From contig NZ_LT607753.1 of NCBI RefSeq assembly GCF_900090295.1, positions 5,208,001 through 5,272,000 on the forward strand: a DNA stretch of 64,000 nt, written 5' to 3'. The notes below the pieces were generated by a model. The model saw only the letters and a program-made list of their open reading frames with translations. It ran no database searches and was not told where the DNA came from. This stretch comes from Micromonospora coxensis (GTDB lineage Bacteria > Actinomycetota > Actinomycetes > Mycobacteriales > Micromonosporaceae). The position numbers and the translations under genes are program-made. Positions 29,258 through 37,380 of this stretch are shown here, piece after piece (the stretch's first letter is position 1; the number at the start of each line of letters is the position of its first letter).

Positions 29258-29554
29258 ATGGCCACCGACTACGACGCCCCGCGTCGCGACGAGGTCGACC
29301 TCGGCGAGGACAGCCTGGAAGAGCTCAAGGCCCGGCGGGTCGACTCACAGTCGGGCGCCGTGGACGTCGACGAGGCCGAGGTGGCCGAGAGCTTCGAGCT
29401 GCCCGGTGCCGACCTCGCCGACGAGGAGCTGACCGTCAAGGTCCTGCCGATGCAGGAGGACGAGTTCCGTTGCGGCCGCTGCTTCCTGGTCCACCACCGC
29501 AGCCAGCTGGCGGTCGAGCGCAACGGCGACCTGATCTGCCGCGAGTGCGTCTGA
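29258..29554 (+). CDS. DUF4193 family small acidic protein
   Basis: 98 residues, very acidic in the first half (EVDLGEDSLEELKARRVD, DVDEAEVAESFELPGADL). It ends in a zinc-ribbon-like pair: FRCGRCFLVHHRSQL and LICRECV (CxxC ... CxxC). The family is actinobacteria-restricted and in Mycobacterium lies next to the Cei/suhB/sigA genes (Rv2699c, from memory). Possibly interacts with the transcription or translation apparatus; not shown. GGGAGAG precedes the ATG. Confidence 0.88.
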   Translation: MATDYDAPRRDEVDLGEDSLEELKARRVDSQSGAVDVDEAEVAESFELPGADLADEELTVKVLPMQEDEFRCGRCFLVHHRSQLAVERNGDLICRECV

Positions 29555-29689
29555 CCCCGACCGCGTACACCGGCGGCGGCCTCCTCGACGGGGCCGCCGC
29601 TGTCCGAGCTGCCGTGCGCCGGCGGCGGGGAGCTGCTTGACTCGTAACGGGCGGGCAGCACGCCGGCGGAGCCTCGGGAGGTCGGACGG

Positions 29690-30646
29690 ATGAGTGAGCG
29701 GACGGGTCGGTCCGGCATGGACGGTGCCTCCGGTGGCGACGCGCGTCCGGACGGCCCCGGCGCCGCCGGGGACCCGGGTGCCGTCCGACCGGACGACGCA
29801 ATGACGTCCGCCGCCGCACGACCGGACACCGACGCCCGCCGGGACGCGGGTGCCATCCCGGGCGCCGGTGGGGACCGGACCGGCACGACGGACCCGGCCC
29901 GCGACGAGCTGGGCGCGACGGTGGCAGCGCTCACCGCCGACGACATCGAGCCGGCCCGCCGCCGCCAACTGCTCACCCGGCTGGTCGCCCAGGCCCGGAC
30001 GCGAGGGCTGGCCGACCTGTTCAAGCCGAAGGCCGCGCTGCGCTGGATGACCGACACGATCGCCGACGTCGCGCCGCACGTGCCGATCCGGGACCTGGCG
30101 ACGCTGCGCGCCCACTTCCCCGGACTCGACGACGAGGCCGTCGCGGAGCGGCTGGTCCGCAACGCCGCCCGGGTCACCGCCGGGGTCGGCGCGGCGGGCG
30201 GGGGAGTCGCCGCGGTCGAGTGGACGGTCACCCCGACCCTGCTCTCCGCCCCCGTGCTGCTGGCCGCCGAGACGGTCGCGGTGGTGGCCGTCGAGCTGAA
30301 GCTGATCGGCGAGCTGCACGAGGTGTACGGCGCGCCGCTGCCCGCCGGTGGCACCCAGCGCACGGTCGCCCTGGTGCAGTCGTGGGCCAGCCAGCGGGGG
30401 ATCAACCCGATGATGCCCGGGGTGGGGGTCGGCGCCGTCCTCGGCACCGCCGCCCGCAAGGAGCTGCGGGACACCCTGCTCAAGCGGTTCGGGCGCAACC
30501 TGACCACGCTCGGCCCGTTCCTCACCGGCGCCGCCGTCGCCAGCTACCTCAACCGGCGGGCCACCCGGGCCCTCGGCGACCAGCTCCGCACCGACCTGCG
30601 CAAGCAGCGCCGGGCGCTGCCCGGCGGGCGTACCGCGCTGCCCTGA
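29690..30646 (+). CDS. Conserved actinobacterial protein of unknown function
   Basis: 318 residues. The first 75 residues are low-complexity (Gly/Asp/Ala/Pro). The conserved part starts with a helical block (LGATVAALTADDIEPARRRQ, DLFKPKAALRWMTDTIADVA). It then has a weakly hydrophobic Gly/Ala segment (VGAAGGGVAAVEWTVTPTLL, APVLLAAETVAVVAVELKL) that could be a membrane hairpin, and a second such segment near TLGPFLTGAAVASYLNRRAT. The arrangement recalls EcsC-like membrane-associated proteins, but I cannot assign it. Four bases separate its stop from the convergent DUF3093 stop. Confidence 0.7.
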   Translation: MSERTGRSGMDGASGGDARPDGPGAAGDPGAVRPDDAMTSAAARPDTDARRDAGAIPGAGGDRTGTTDPARDELGATVAALTADDIEPARRRQLLTRLVAQARTRGLADLFKPKAALRWMTDTIADVAPHVPIRDLATLRAHFPGLDDEAVAERLVRNAARVTAGVGAAGGGVAAVEWTVTPTLLSAPVLLAAETVAVVAVELKLIGELHEVYGAPLPAGGTQRTVALVQSWASQRGINPMMPGVGVGAVLGTAARKELRDTLLKRFGRNLTTLGPFLTGAAVASYLNRRATRALGDQLRTDLRKQRRALPGGRTALP

Positions 30647-30650
30647 CGGC

Positions 30651-31151
30651 TCAGCCGGCGTCCCGCGCGGCCAGGATCGCCCCGGCCAGCTCGACCGGGT
30701 GCCGGGTGCTCACCACCCAGAACGGGGTCGGATCGGCCGGGTCGTCCAGCACCACCTGCACCGCGCCGGAGACCCAGGGCCGCTGCACCACGAAGGCGAG
30801 CGGGTCGGATCCGACGCCGAGCACCTCACGCCGTCCGGCCGCGTCCAGCGGGATCGCGTCGGCCACGTACCGCACCGGCAGGCGGGCGTCGTCGACCCGC
30901 AGCTCGCCGTCGCGCACCTCGACCCGGACCCGGCCCAGCCACCACAGCCCGGCGGCGGTCGCCGGGGGCAGCAGCACGAAGGGCAGCCAGGCCCGGACGC
31001 CGGACGCGCCCATCCACACCTCGACCGCGAGCAGCGTGGCCAGGGCCAGGCCGGCCAGCCAGAACCACCACGGCAGCCCGAGCCGCTCGGAGTGCTGCCC
31101 GGCCGCCGCGGTGCGCGGCGGCGGTGACGACGCAGAAGACGACAGGCTCAC
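30651..31151 (-). CDS. DUF3093 family membrane protein
   Basis: 166 residues. Two closely spaced hydrophobic segments ([20 protein letters not shown] and [19 protein letters not shown]) are followed by a cytoplasmic beta-rich PH-like domain: [40 protein letters not shown]. Function unknown. The GTG start has TACCCT seven bases upstream and no usable Shine-Dalgarno gap, indicating a leaderless transcript. Divergent from dut, the same pairing as Rv2698/dut in Mycobacterium. Confidence 0.82.
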   Translation of the reverse strand: MSLSSSASSPPPRTAAAGQHSERLGLPWWFWLAGLALATLLAVEVWMGASGVRAWLPFVLLPPATAAGLWWLGRVRVEVRDGELRVDDARLPVRYVADAIPLDAAGRREVLGVGSDPLAFVVQRPWVSGAVQVVLDDPADPTPFWVVSTRHPVELAGAILAARDAG

Positions 31152-31235
31152 TCCTGCCAGGGTACGGCGCACGACGGCCCTCCGACCCGGCAGGATGGCA
31201 GGGTCACCCCGCGAAACGGACGGAAGAGGGGAACC

Positions 31236-31769
31236 GTGACCCACGTCGTGCCCGTGCCCGTACGGCAGCTCGACCCGGAGCTGCCACTGCCCGCGTACGC
31301 CCATCCCGGCGACGCCGGCGCCGACCTGGTGGCCGCCGCGGACGTCGAGCTCCCGCCCGGCGGCCGGGCCCTGGTCCCCACCGGAGTGGCGCTGGCGCTG
31401 CCGGAGGGGTACGTCGGCCTGGTCCACCCGCGCTCCGGTCTGGCCGCCAGACTCGGTGTGACGGTGCTCAACGCGCCCGGTACGGTCGACGCCGGCTACC
31501 GGGGTGAGATCCTGGTCAACCTGATCAACCATGATCGGGTCACACCGGCGAAGATCTCCCGTGGCGATCGCATCGCGCAGCTCGTTGTGCAGCGGGTGGA
31601 GCGGGTCGATTTCCAGCCGGTGGCCGAGCTGCCCGGGTCCCGGCGTGGCGCCGGCGGGCACGGCTCGACCGGCGGGCACGCCGGTCTGGTGCCGCCACCC
31701 GGTGGCCCGGCCGGACGGCCGGAACTCGCCGGCCGGGCGGGCGGGCGGACGGAAGAGGTGGCAGGGTGA
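31236..31769 (+). CDS. dut: dUTP diphosphatase
   Basis: Homotrimeric dUTPase: dUTP to dUMP and pyrophosphate, keeping uracil out of DNA and feeding dTMP synthesis. All five motifs are present in 177 residues: [10 protein letters not shown] (1), [13 protein letters not shown] (2), [14 protein letters not shown] (3), [10 protein letters not shown] (4) and the C-terminal [12 protein letters not shown] (5). Motif 5 normally ends GGFGSTG, so the stacking Phe is replaced by His here. About 30 Gly/Pro-rich residues extend beyond motif 5. The GTG start follows GAAGAGGGGAA. The DUF3710 gene follows closely, probably co-transcribed. Confidence 0.96.
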   Translation: MTHVVPVPVRQLDPELPLPAYAHPGDAGADLVAAADVELPPGGRALVPTGVALALPEGYVGLVHPRSGLAARLGVTVLNAPGTVDAGYRGEILVNLINHDRVTPAKISRGDRIAQLVVQRVERVDFQPVAELPGSRRGAGGHGSTGGHAGLVPPPGGPAGRPELAGRAGGRTEEVAG

Positions 31770-31794
31770 GTGCGAACAGCGGAGGGTGGGCGAA

Positions 31795-32469
31795 GTGATC
31801 TTCAGCCGTAAGCGGGCCGATGCCGGGCGGCACGCCCGCGACGAGCGGGCCGCCGAGGTCCTCGACTCGTACGACGCCGAGGGGACGACGGCGGGCACGT
31901 CGCGCGGCCCCTACGACATCTCGGAGGCGCCGGACGACGTGCAGCGGCTCGATCTGGGCAGCCTGCACATCCCGGCGGTGCCGGGTGTCGAGGTGCGGGT
32001 GCAGGCCGACCCGCAGGGCGTCATCCAGCAGGTCGTGCTGGTGCACGGGGAGAACGCGCTCCAGCTCGGGGTGTTCGCCGCGCCGCGCTCGGAGGGCATC
32101 TGGGACGAGGTGCGCGAGGAGATCCGCCAGTCGCTCTTCGCCGACGGCGCCGCCGCCCAGGAGGTCCAGGGCGAGTACGGCCCCGAGCTGCACGCCCGGG
32201 TGCGTACCCCGGACGGCCTGACCGACCTGCGCTTCGTCGGCGTGGACGGGCCGCGCTGGATGGTCCGCGGCGTCTACCAGGGCGCCGCCGCCACCGACCC
32301 GGCCGCCGCGGGTCCGCTCGCGGTGTGCCTGGAGGGGCTGGTGGTCGACCGCGGGCATGAGGCGAAGCCGGTGCGCGAGCCGCTGCCGCTGCGGCTGCCC
32401 CGCGAGGTCGCCGAACAGGAGCAGGCCGCCGCGAACGGCGCGCCGGCGCCCGCCCCGCGCGAGGCCTGA
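31795..32469 (+). CDS. DUF3710 family protein
   Basis: 224 residues, soluble. A charged N-terminus (IFSRKRADAGRHARDERAAE) leads into the conserved domain: GPYDISEAPDDVQRLDLGSL, VQADPQGVIQQVVLVHGENA, RSEGIWDEVREEIRQSL, and PRWMVRGVYQGAAA. Actinobacteria-specific, always near dut; function unknown. The GTG start follows GGAGGG. Second gene of a dut-led operon that probably continues to the OB-fold and DUF3159 genes, although 196 bases separate it from the former. Confidence 0.85.
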   Translation: MIFSRKRADAGRHARDERAAEVLDSYDAEGTTAGTSRGPYDISEAPDDVQRLDLGSLHIPAVPGVEVRVQADPQGVIQQVVLVHGENALQLGVFAAPRSEGIWDEVREEIRQSLFADGAAAQEVQGEYGPELHARVRTPDGLTDLRFVGVDGPRWMVRGVYQGAAATDPAAAGPLAVCLEGLVVDRGHEAKPVREPLPLRLPREVAEQEQAAANGAPAPAPREA

Positions 32470-32665
32470 CCAGCCGCACGATCGTCACCGGGCCCGGCGT
32501 CGTCCACCGACGTCGGGCCCGGACGCGTTCCGGCCCGCCCCTGCGCGCCGGACGCCCGACCCGCCGACGGGCCGAACCGGCGTACGCTGGCGGGACGGTC
32601 CCGGCATCCCGGGCCGGACAGCGCCGGGGCGTCCCGGCCGGTGTGGAGAGGGTGACGCGGAGGTC

Positions 32666-33046
32666 ATGTCGACCGACGAGGGCCGAGGGTCGCTCCGGCG
32701 GATCCTGCGCCGGCTCACCGCGAGCGAGGCCGAGATCGAGGCGCAGGAACTCCAACGGGAGAGCGCCGAGTCCGGCGGCACGCCGGCCCGGCAGTGCTGC
32801 CGGGGTGAGGTGGTGTCGGTCGCCGGGCGGCTGCGCACCGTGGTCTACACCCCACGGACCAACCTGCCCACGCTGGAGGCGGACCTCTACGACGGCAGCG
32901 ACGTGGTGACCCTGGTCTGGCTGGGGCGGCGGCACATCGCCGGAATCGAACCCGGCCGGCACCTGACCGCCCGGGGCCGGATGGCCGTCCGCGACGACCG
33001 CAAGGTCATCTACAACCCGTACTACGAGCTGGAGTCGCCGAAGTGA
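32666..33046 (+). CDS. OB-fold nucleic-acid-binding domain protein
   Basis: 126 residues. A helical N-terminus (LRRILRRLTASEAEIEAQEL) precedes a compact OB fold: CCRGEVVSVAGRLRTVVYTP, ADLYDGSDVVTLVWLGRRHI, GRHLTARGRMAVRDD and the terminal YNPYYEL. This anticodon-binding-type OB domain suggests binding single-stranded nucleic acid. A RecG/aspartyl-tRNA synthetase-like OB relation is generic only. GCGGAGG precedes the ATG. Its stop overlaps the start of the DUF3159 gene by four bases (GTGA). Confidence 0.83.
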   Translation: MSTDEGRGSLRRILRRLTASEAEIEAQELQRESAESGGTPARQCCRGEVVSVAGRLRTVVYTPRTNLPTLEADLYDGSDVVTLVWLGRRHIAGIEPGRHLTARGRMAVRDDRKVIYNPYYELESPK

Positions 33047-33726
33047 CGACCGGACAGCATCCCGGCGCCGAGCCGCGCACCGACGCGATGGAGGACGAGC
33101 GGCTGCCCAGCATCGCCGAGCAGATGGCCGACCAGCTCGGCGGCTGGCGGGGGCTGGTCGAGTCCAGCATCCCCGTGGTCGTCTTCGTGCTCGCCAACAT
33201 CATCGGGGAGCTGCGCCCGGCGGTGATCGCCTCGGTGGCGGTGGCGGTGGCGATCGCCGTCGTCCGGCTGGCCCAGCGCCGCCCGATCCGGCACGCGGTC
33301 AACGGGCTCTTCGGCGTCGCCGTCGGCGCCGCCATCGCCTGGCGCACCGGCGACGAGCGGGACTTCTACCTCCCCGGCATCCTCTACGGCATCGCGTACG
33401 GGGTGGCGCTGCTGGTCTCGGCGGCGATCCGGCAGCCGATCGTCGGCTGGATCTGGTCGGTGCTGGTCGCCAAGGGGCGCTCGGAGTGGCGCGACGATCC
33501 GGTGCTGGTCCGCACCTTCACCCGGCTCACCGTGCTCTGGGGCGTGGTCTGGCTGGCCAAGGTGGGCGTGCAGGCCGGGCTCTACCTGGCCCACCAGGAC
33601 ACCGCGCTGGGCGTGGCCCGGCTGGCGCTGGGCTACCCGCCGTACGCGCTGCTGCTGCTGATCACGGTGTGGACCGTCCGCCGGGTGACCCGGCAGACCG
33701 CGCCGCAGCCGCTGCCCGGCGCCTGA
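33043..33726 (+). CDS. DUF3159 family membrane protein
   Basis: 227 residues with about six membrane segments (IPVVVFVLANIIGEL; VIASVAVAVAIAVVRLA; AVNGLFGVAVGAAIAW; GILYGIAYGVALLVSAAI; LTVLWGVVWLAKVGVQAG; YPPYALLLLITVWTVRRV). Resembles the VC0807-like/intracellular septation protein A superfamily in its repeated helix pattern. Function unknown. The GTG start overlaps the OB gene stop, indicating coupled translation. It ends facing the RCK gene, with a hairpin spanning both stop codons. Confidence 0.83.
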   Translation: MTTGQHPGAEPRTDAMEDERLPSIAEQMADQLGGWRGLVESSIPVVVFVLANIIGELRPAVIASVAVAVAIAVVRLAQRRPIRHAVNGLFGVAVGAAIAWRTGDERDFYLPGILYGIAYGVALLVSAAIRQPIVGWIWSVLVAKGRSEWRDDPVLVRTFTRLTVLWGVVWLAKVGVQAGLYLAHQDTALGVARLALGYPPYALLLLITVWTVRRVTRQTAPQPLPGA

Positions 33727-33789
33727 GCCGGCCGGACGCCGGCGGCGCCTCCGGCGAGGGGGCGGAACCCCACCGGGCGCGCCGGCTCA
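33724..33789. terminator. Inverted repeat spanning two convergent stop codons
   Basis: TGAGCCGGC (33724-33732) pairs perfectly with GCCGGCTCA (33781-33789); the arms contain the TGA stop codons of the DUF3159 gene and of the convergent RCK gene. The interior is GC-rich with further pairing potential. Confidence 0.4.
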
Positions 33790-34476
33790 CCTGCTGTTGC
33801 GGGTCCGCTCGACGCTGTCCGGCCCGAGGATGACCGCGCGGACGTCGTCCTCCACCTCGGCGGTGCACACGAAGATCAGCTCGTCGCCGGCCTCGATCGG
33901 GTCGTCCGGGCTGGGCACCAGCACCCGCTTGCCGCGCAGGATCGCCACCAGGGCCGCGTCCCGGGGGATCGGCACGGCGTGGATCGGCTGCCCGACGTAG
34001 GGCGCGGTCGGCGGCAGGGTGATCTCGACCAGGTTCGCCTCACCCTGGCGGAAGGTCATCAGCCGGACCAGGTCGCCGACGGTGACCGCCTCCTCGACCA
34101 GGGCGGCCATCACCCGTGGCTTGCTGACCGCCACGTCGACGCCCCACTGCTCGGTGAAGAGCCACTCGTTCTCCGCGCGGTTGACCCGGGCGACCACCCG
34201 GGGCACCGCGAACTCGGTCTTGGCCAGCAGCGACACCACCAGGTTGACCTTGTCGTCGCCGGTGGCCGCGACCACCACGTCGCAGCCGGCGACGTCGGCC
34301 TCCTCCAGGCTGGCCAGCTCGCAGGCGTCGGCCAGCACCCAGTCGGCGGCGGGCACCCGGTCCGGGCGGAGCATCCGGGGCTGGCGCTCGATCAGCATCA
34401 CCTGGTGGCCGTTCTCGATCAGTTCCTGGGCGATCGAGCGGCCCACGTTGCCGGCGCCGGCGATGGCGATCCGCAT
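33787..34476 (-). CDS. RCK (TrkA-N/TrkA-C) potassium-regulatory subunit, second gene (CeoC-like)
   Basis: A 229-residue NAD(H)-binding RCK protein. The Rossmann start MRIAIAGAGNVGRSIAQELI has the GxGxxG dinucleotide motif, with the acidic strand-2 residue in VMLIERQP. The second half is a TrkA-C domain (ANLVEITLPPTAPYVGQPIH...DELIFVCTAEVEDDV) that binds nucleotides such as c-di-AMP in some homologues. It would gate a potassium channel or transporter. Second gene of a pair, three bases after the first. No TrkH/TrkG pore gene is present; the divergent KimA-like transporter is the obvious partner candidate. Confidence 0.9.
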   Translation of the reverse strand: MRIAIAGAGNVGRSIAQELIENGHQVMLIERQPRMLRPDRVPAADWVLADACELASLEEADVAGCDVVVAATGDDKVNLVVSLLAKTEFAVPRVVARVNRAENEWLFTEQWGVDVAVSKPRVMAALVEEAVTVGDLVRLMTFRQGEANLVEITLPPTAPYVGQPIHAVPIPRDAALVAILRGKRVLVPSPDDPIEAGDELIFVCTAEVEDDVRAVILGPDSVERTRNSR

Positions 34477-34479
34477 GAC

Positions 34480-35145
34480 TCAGTGCCCTCCTTCGGGCGG
34501 CGTCGCGGCCACCGCGGTGACCGAGGCGGCGATGTCGTCGGTGACCAGCATGTACAGCTGGTCGCCCTCCTGCACGACGGTGGACCCGTTGGGCAGGGTG
34601 CCGATGCCGAAGCGGGTGAGGTACGCCACCCGCGCCCCGGCCGCCGCCTCCAACTGGCGCAGCGGTCGCCCCACCCAGTCCTTGTGCACCGGCACCTCGA
34701 TGATCGAGACGGTGCTGGTCGGGTCGCGGAAGATCTCCACGTTGCCCTCGGGGACGAGGTGCCGCACCATCCGGTCGGCCGTCCAGCGCACGGTGGCCAC
34801 GGTGGGGATGCCCAGCCGCTCGTAGACCTGCGCGCGACGCTGGTCGTAGATCCGTGCCGCCACCCGGGAGACGCCGAACGTCTCACGGGCCAGCCGGGCG
34901 GAGATGATGTTGGAGTTGTCGCCGCTGGAGACGGCGGCGAAGGCGTCCGCCCGCTCGATGCCGGCCTGGCGCAGCACCTCGCCGTCGAAGCCGGCCCCGG
35001 TCACGGTGATGCCGGCGAAGTCGGGGCCGAGGCGGCGGAACGCGTCGGCGTCCTGGTCGATCACCGCCACCGAGTGCCCCCGGGACTCCAGGCTGTGCGC
35101 GAGGGTCGAGCCGACCCGACCACAGCCCATGATCACGACATGCAC
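34480..35145 (-). CDS. RCK (TrkA-N/TrkA-C) potassium-regulatory subunit, first gene (CeoB-like)
   Basis: 221 residues with the same architecture as its downstream neighbour. The Rossmann fold MHVVIMGCGRVGSTLAHSLE has GxGxxG, then VAVIDQDADAFRRL. A TrkA-C domain follows (STVSIIEVPVHKDWVGRPLR ... VQEGDQLYMLVTDDIAASV). The paralogue pair matches mycobacterial CeoB/CeoC. An alternating heteromeric RCK ring is possible. The start ATG follows GGGAGGGACACCG. It is divergent from the transporter gene, with about 160 bases between starts. Confidence 0.9.
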   Translation of the reverse strand: MHVVIMGCGRVGSTLAHSLESRGHSVAVIDQDADAFRRLGPDFAGITVTGAGFDGEVLRQAGIERADAFAAVSSGDNSNIISARLARETFGVSRVAARIYDQRRAQVYERLGIPTVATVRWTADRMVRHLVPEGNVEIFRDPTSTVSIIEVPVHKDWVGRPLRQLEAAAGARVAYLTRFGIGTLPNGSTVVQEGDQLYMLVTDDIAASVTAVAATPPEGGH

Positions 35146-35307
35146 GGTGTCCCTCCCTGGTGCCGCCCGTCGACGGCGGGCGGCGTCGATTGCGAGCCTG
35201 CCACGTCCGGCGCGCCGGCGGGGGATCGAACGGTACCGCGCGGACCCCGGTCGCTGTGATCAGGCACCCCCGGCCCCTCGACCGTGATGGTCGTACCCTT
35301 AGCGCTT

Positions 35308-37380
35308 GTGGCCAGTCCCACCTCGCTGCTGAAGCGACTCCTCGTCGGTCGACCGTTCCGGTCCGACCGGCTGCGGCACACCCTCCTGCCCAAGCGCATC
35401 GCCCTGCCGGTGTTCGCCTCCGACGCCCTCTCCAGCGTCGCGTACGCGCCCGACGAGATCCTGCTGACGCTCTCCATCGCCGGGGCGTCGGCGTACCTCT
35501 TCTCCCCGTGGATCGCGCTCGCGGTCGTCGTGGTGATGCTCACCGTGGTGGCCAGCTACCGGCAGAACGTGCACGCGTACCCCTCCGGCGGTGGCGACTA
35601 CGAGGTGGCCACGGTCAACCTGGGTCCCCGGGCCGGGCTGGCGGTGGGCAGCGCGCTGCTCGTCGACTACGTGCTGACCGTCGCGGTGTCGGTCTCCTCC
35701 GGGGTGGCGAACCTGGGCTCGGTGGTGCCCTTCGTGGCCACCCACAAGGTGCTCATCGCGGTGATCGCGGTGAGCTTGCTGACCGCGATGAACCTGCGCG
35801 GGCTGCGCGAGTCCGGCACCGCCTTCGCGATCCCCACCTACGGCTTCATCATCGTCATGGGCGGGATGATCCTCACCGGGCTGATCCGGGTCCTCGTGCT
35901 CGGCCACGACCTGCGCGCCCCGAGCGCCGGGCTGGAGATCCAGGCCGAGCACAGCGTGACCGGCCTGGCGCTGGTCTTCCTGCTGCTGCGCACCTTCTCC
36001 TCCGGCTGCGCCGCGCTCACCGGCGTGGAGGCCATCTCCAACGGCGTGCCCGCGTTCAAGGCGCCCAAGAGCCGCAACGCGGCGACCACCCTGCTGCTGC
36101 TCGGCACCATCTCGGTGAGCATGCTGGTCGGCATCATCTGGCTGTCCCGGCTGACCGGCCTGCAGTTCGTCGAGGACCCCGGGCTGCAGATCGTCTCCGG
36201 CCCCGAGGGGTACGTGCAGAAGACCGTCACCACCCAGCTCGGCGAGACCGTCTTCGGCTCCGGCTCGCTGCTGCTGTTCGTGGTGGCCGGGGCGACCGCG
36301 CTGATCCTCTTCCTGGCCGCGAACACCGCGTTCAACGGCTTCCCGGTGCTCGGCTCGATCCTGGCCCAGGACCGCTACCTGCCCCGCCAGCTGCACACCC
36401 GGGGCGACCGGCTGGCCTTTTCCAACGGCATCGTCTTCCTCGCCGTCTTCGCGATCGTGCTGATCGTCGGCTTCCAGGCCGAGGTCACCAAGCTCATCCA
36501 GCTCTACATCGTCGGGGTGTTCGTCTCCTTCACGCTCTCCCAGGCCGGCATGATCCGGCACTGGAACCGGCACCTGCGCACCGAGCGCAACCACGAGGCG
36601 CGGCGGCGGATGATGCGCTCCCGGGCGATCAACACGTTCGGCATGGCGATGACCGGCGCGGTGCTCGTCGTCGTGCTGGTCACCAAGTTCCTGCTCGGCG
36701 CGTGGATCGCGATCGCCGCGATGGCGGTGATCTACCTGCTCATGCTGGCCATCCGGCGGCACTACGACCGGGTCGCCGAGGAGCTGGAGCCGACCGAGAT
36801 GCGCGGCGTGCTGCCCGCCCGCAACCACGCGATCGTGCTGGTCAGCAAGCTGCACCAGCCGACCCTGCGGGCCATCGCGTACGCCCGGGCCACCCGGCCG
36901 GACACGCTGACCGCGGTCACCGTCAACGTCGACGACAAGGACACCCGCCAGCTCCAGGAGGAGTGGGAGCGGCGTGAGCTGCCGGTCCCGCTGACCGTGG
37001 TCGACTCGCCGTACCGGGAGATCACCCGGCCGATCCTCAACTTCGTCGCCAACACCCGGCGCGAGTCGCCGCGCGACGTGGTCACCGTCTTCATCCCCGA
37101 GTACGTCGTCGGACACTGGTGGGAGAACCTGTTGCACAACCAGAGCGCGCTGCGGCTCAAGGGACGACTGCTCTTCGAGCCCGGCGTCATGGTCACCAGC
37201 GTCCCGTGGCAGCTCGCCTCCACCGCCAACAAGAACCTCGACCGGCTGGACGAGACGCTGAGCCGTACCCCGGCCCGGGGTCCCCGGGTGGCGCCGCGCA
37301 GCACCCTGCCGCCGAGCGTCCCGCCGGTGACCTCCGCCCCGCCCGGCGAGAGCGGCCCGAGCGCCGGGGACCGCCCGTGA
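35308..37380 (+). CDS. APC-superfamily transporter, KimA-like potassium importer candidate
   Basis: 690 residues: 12 membrane helices (about 1-480) plus a cytosolic C-terminal USP-like domain (about 510-640). Annotation pipelines would call it an amino acid permease, but it matches Bacillus KimA (YdaO). The opening LLKRLLVGRP and FASDALSSVAYAPDE, then SYRQNVHAYPSGGGDYEVA, LLVDYVLTVAVSVSSG and ALTGVEAISNGVPAFK are the KimA blocks. Residues reported to coordinate K+ in KimA (Asp, Tyr, Asp, Thr, Ser, Thr, Glu) are all conserved, here D39, Y46, D120, T124, S128, T238 and E241. The GTG start has TACCCT eight bases upstream and no Shine-Dalgarno, so leaderless. The last 45 residues are Pro/Ser-rich. 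Confidence 0.85.
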   Translation: MASPTSLLKRLLVGRPFRSDRLRHTLLPKRIALPVFASDALSSVAYAPDEILLTLSIAGASAYLFSPWIALAVVVVMLTVVASYRQNVHAYPSGGGDYEVATVNLGPRAGLAVGSALLVDYVLTVAVSVSSGVANLGSVVPFVATHKVLIAVIAVSLLTAMNLRGLRESGTAFAIPTYGFIIVMGGMILTGLIRVLVLGHDLRAPSAGLEIQAEHSVTGLALVFLLLRTFSSGCAALTGVEAISNGVPAFKAPKSRNAATTLLLLGTISVSMLVGIIWLSRLTGLQFVEDPGLQIVSGPEGYVQKTVTTQLGETVFGSGSLLLFVVAGATALILFLAANTAFNGFPVLGSILAQDRYLPRQLHTRGDRLAFSNGIVFLAVFAIVLIVGFQAEVTKLIQLYIVGVFVSFTLSQAGMIRHWNRHLRTERNHEARRRMMRSRAINTFGMAMTGAVLVVVLVTKFLLGAWIAIAAMAVIYLLMLAIRRHYDRVAEELEPTEMRGVLPARNHAIVLVSKLHQPTLRAIAYARATRPDTLTAVTVNVDDKDTRQLQEEWERRELPVPLTVVDSPYREITRPILNFVANTRRESPRDVVTVFIPEYVVGHWWENLLHNQSALRLKGRLLFEPGVMVTSVPWQLASTANKNLDRLDETLSRTPARGPRVAPRSTLPPSVPPVTSAPPGESGPSAGDRP

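Noticed and set aside
35146..35307. ydaO/c-di-AMP riboswitch ahead of the KimA-like gene, as in Bacillus
   Set aside because: The predicted transcript starts at the GTG (TACCCT eight bases upstream), leaving no 5' leader, and I see no matching conserved riboswitch core.
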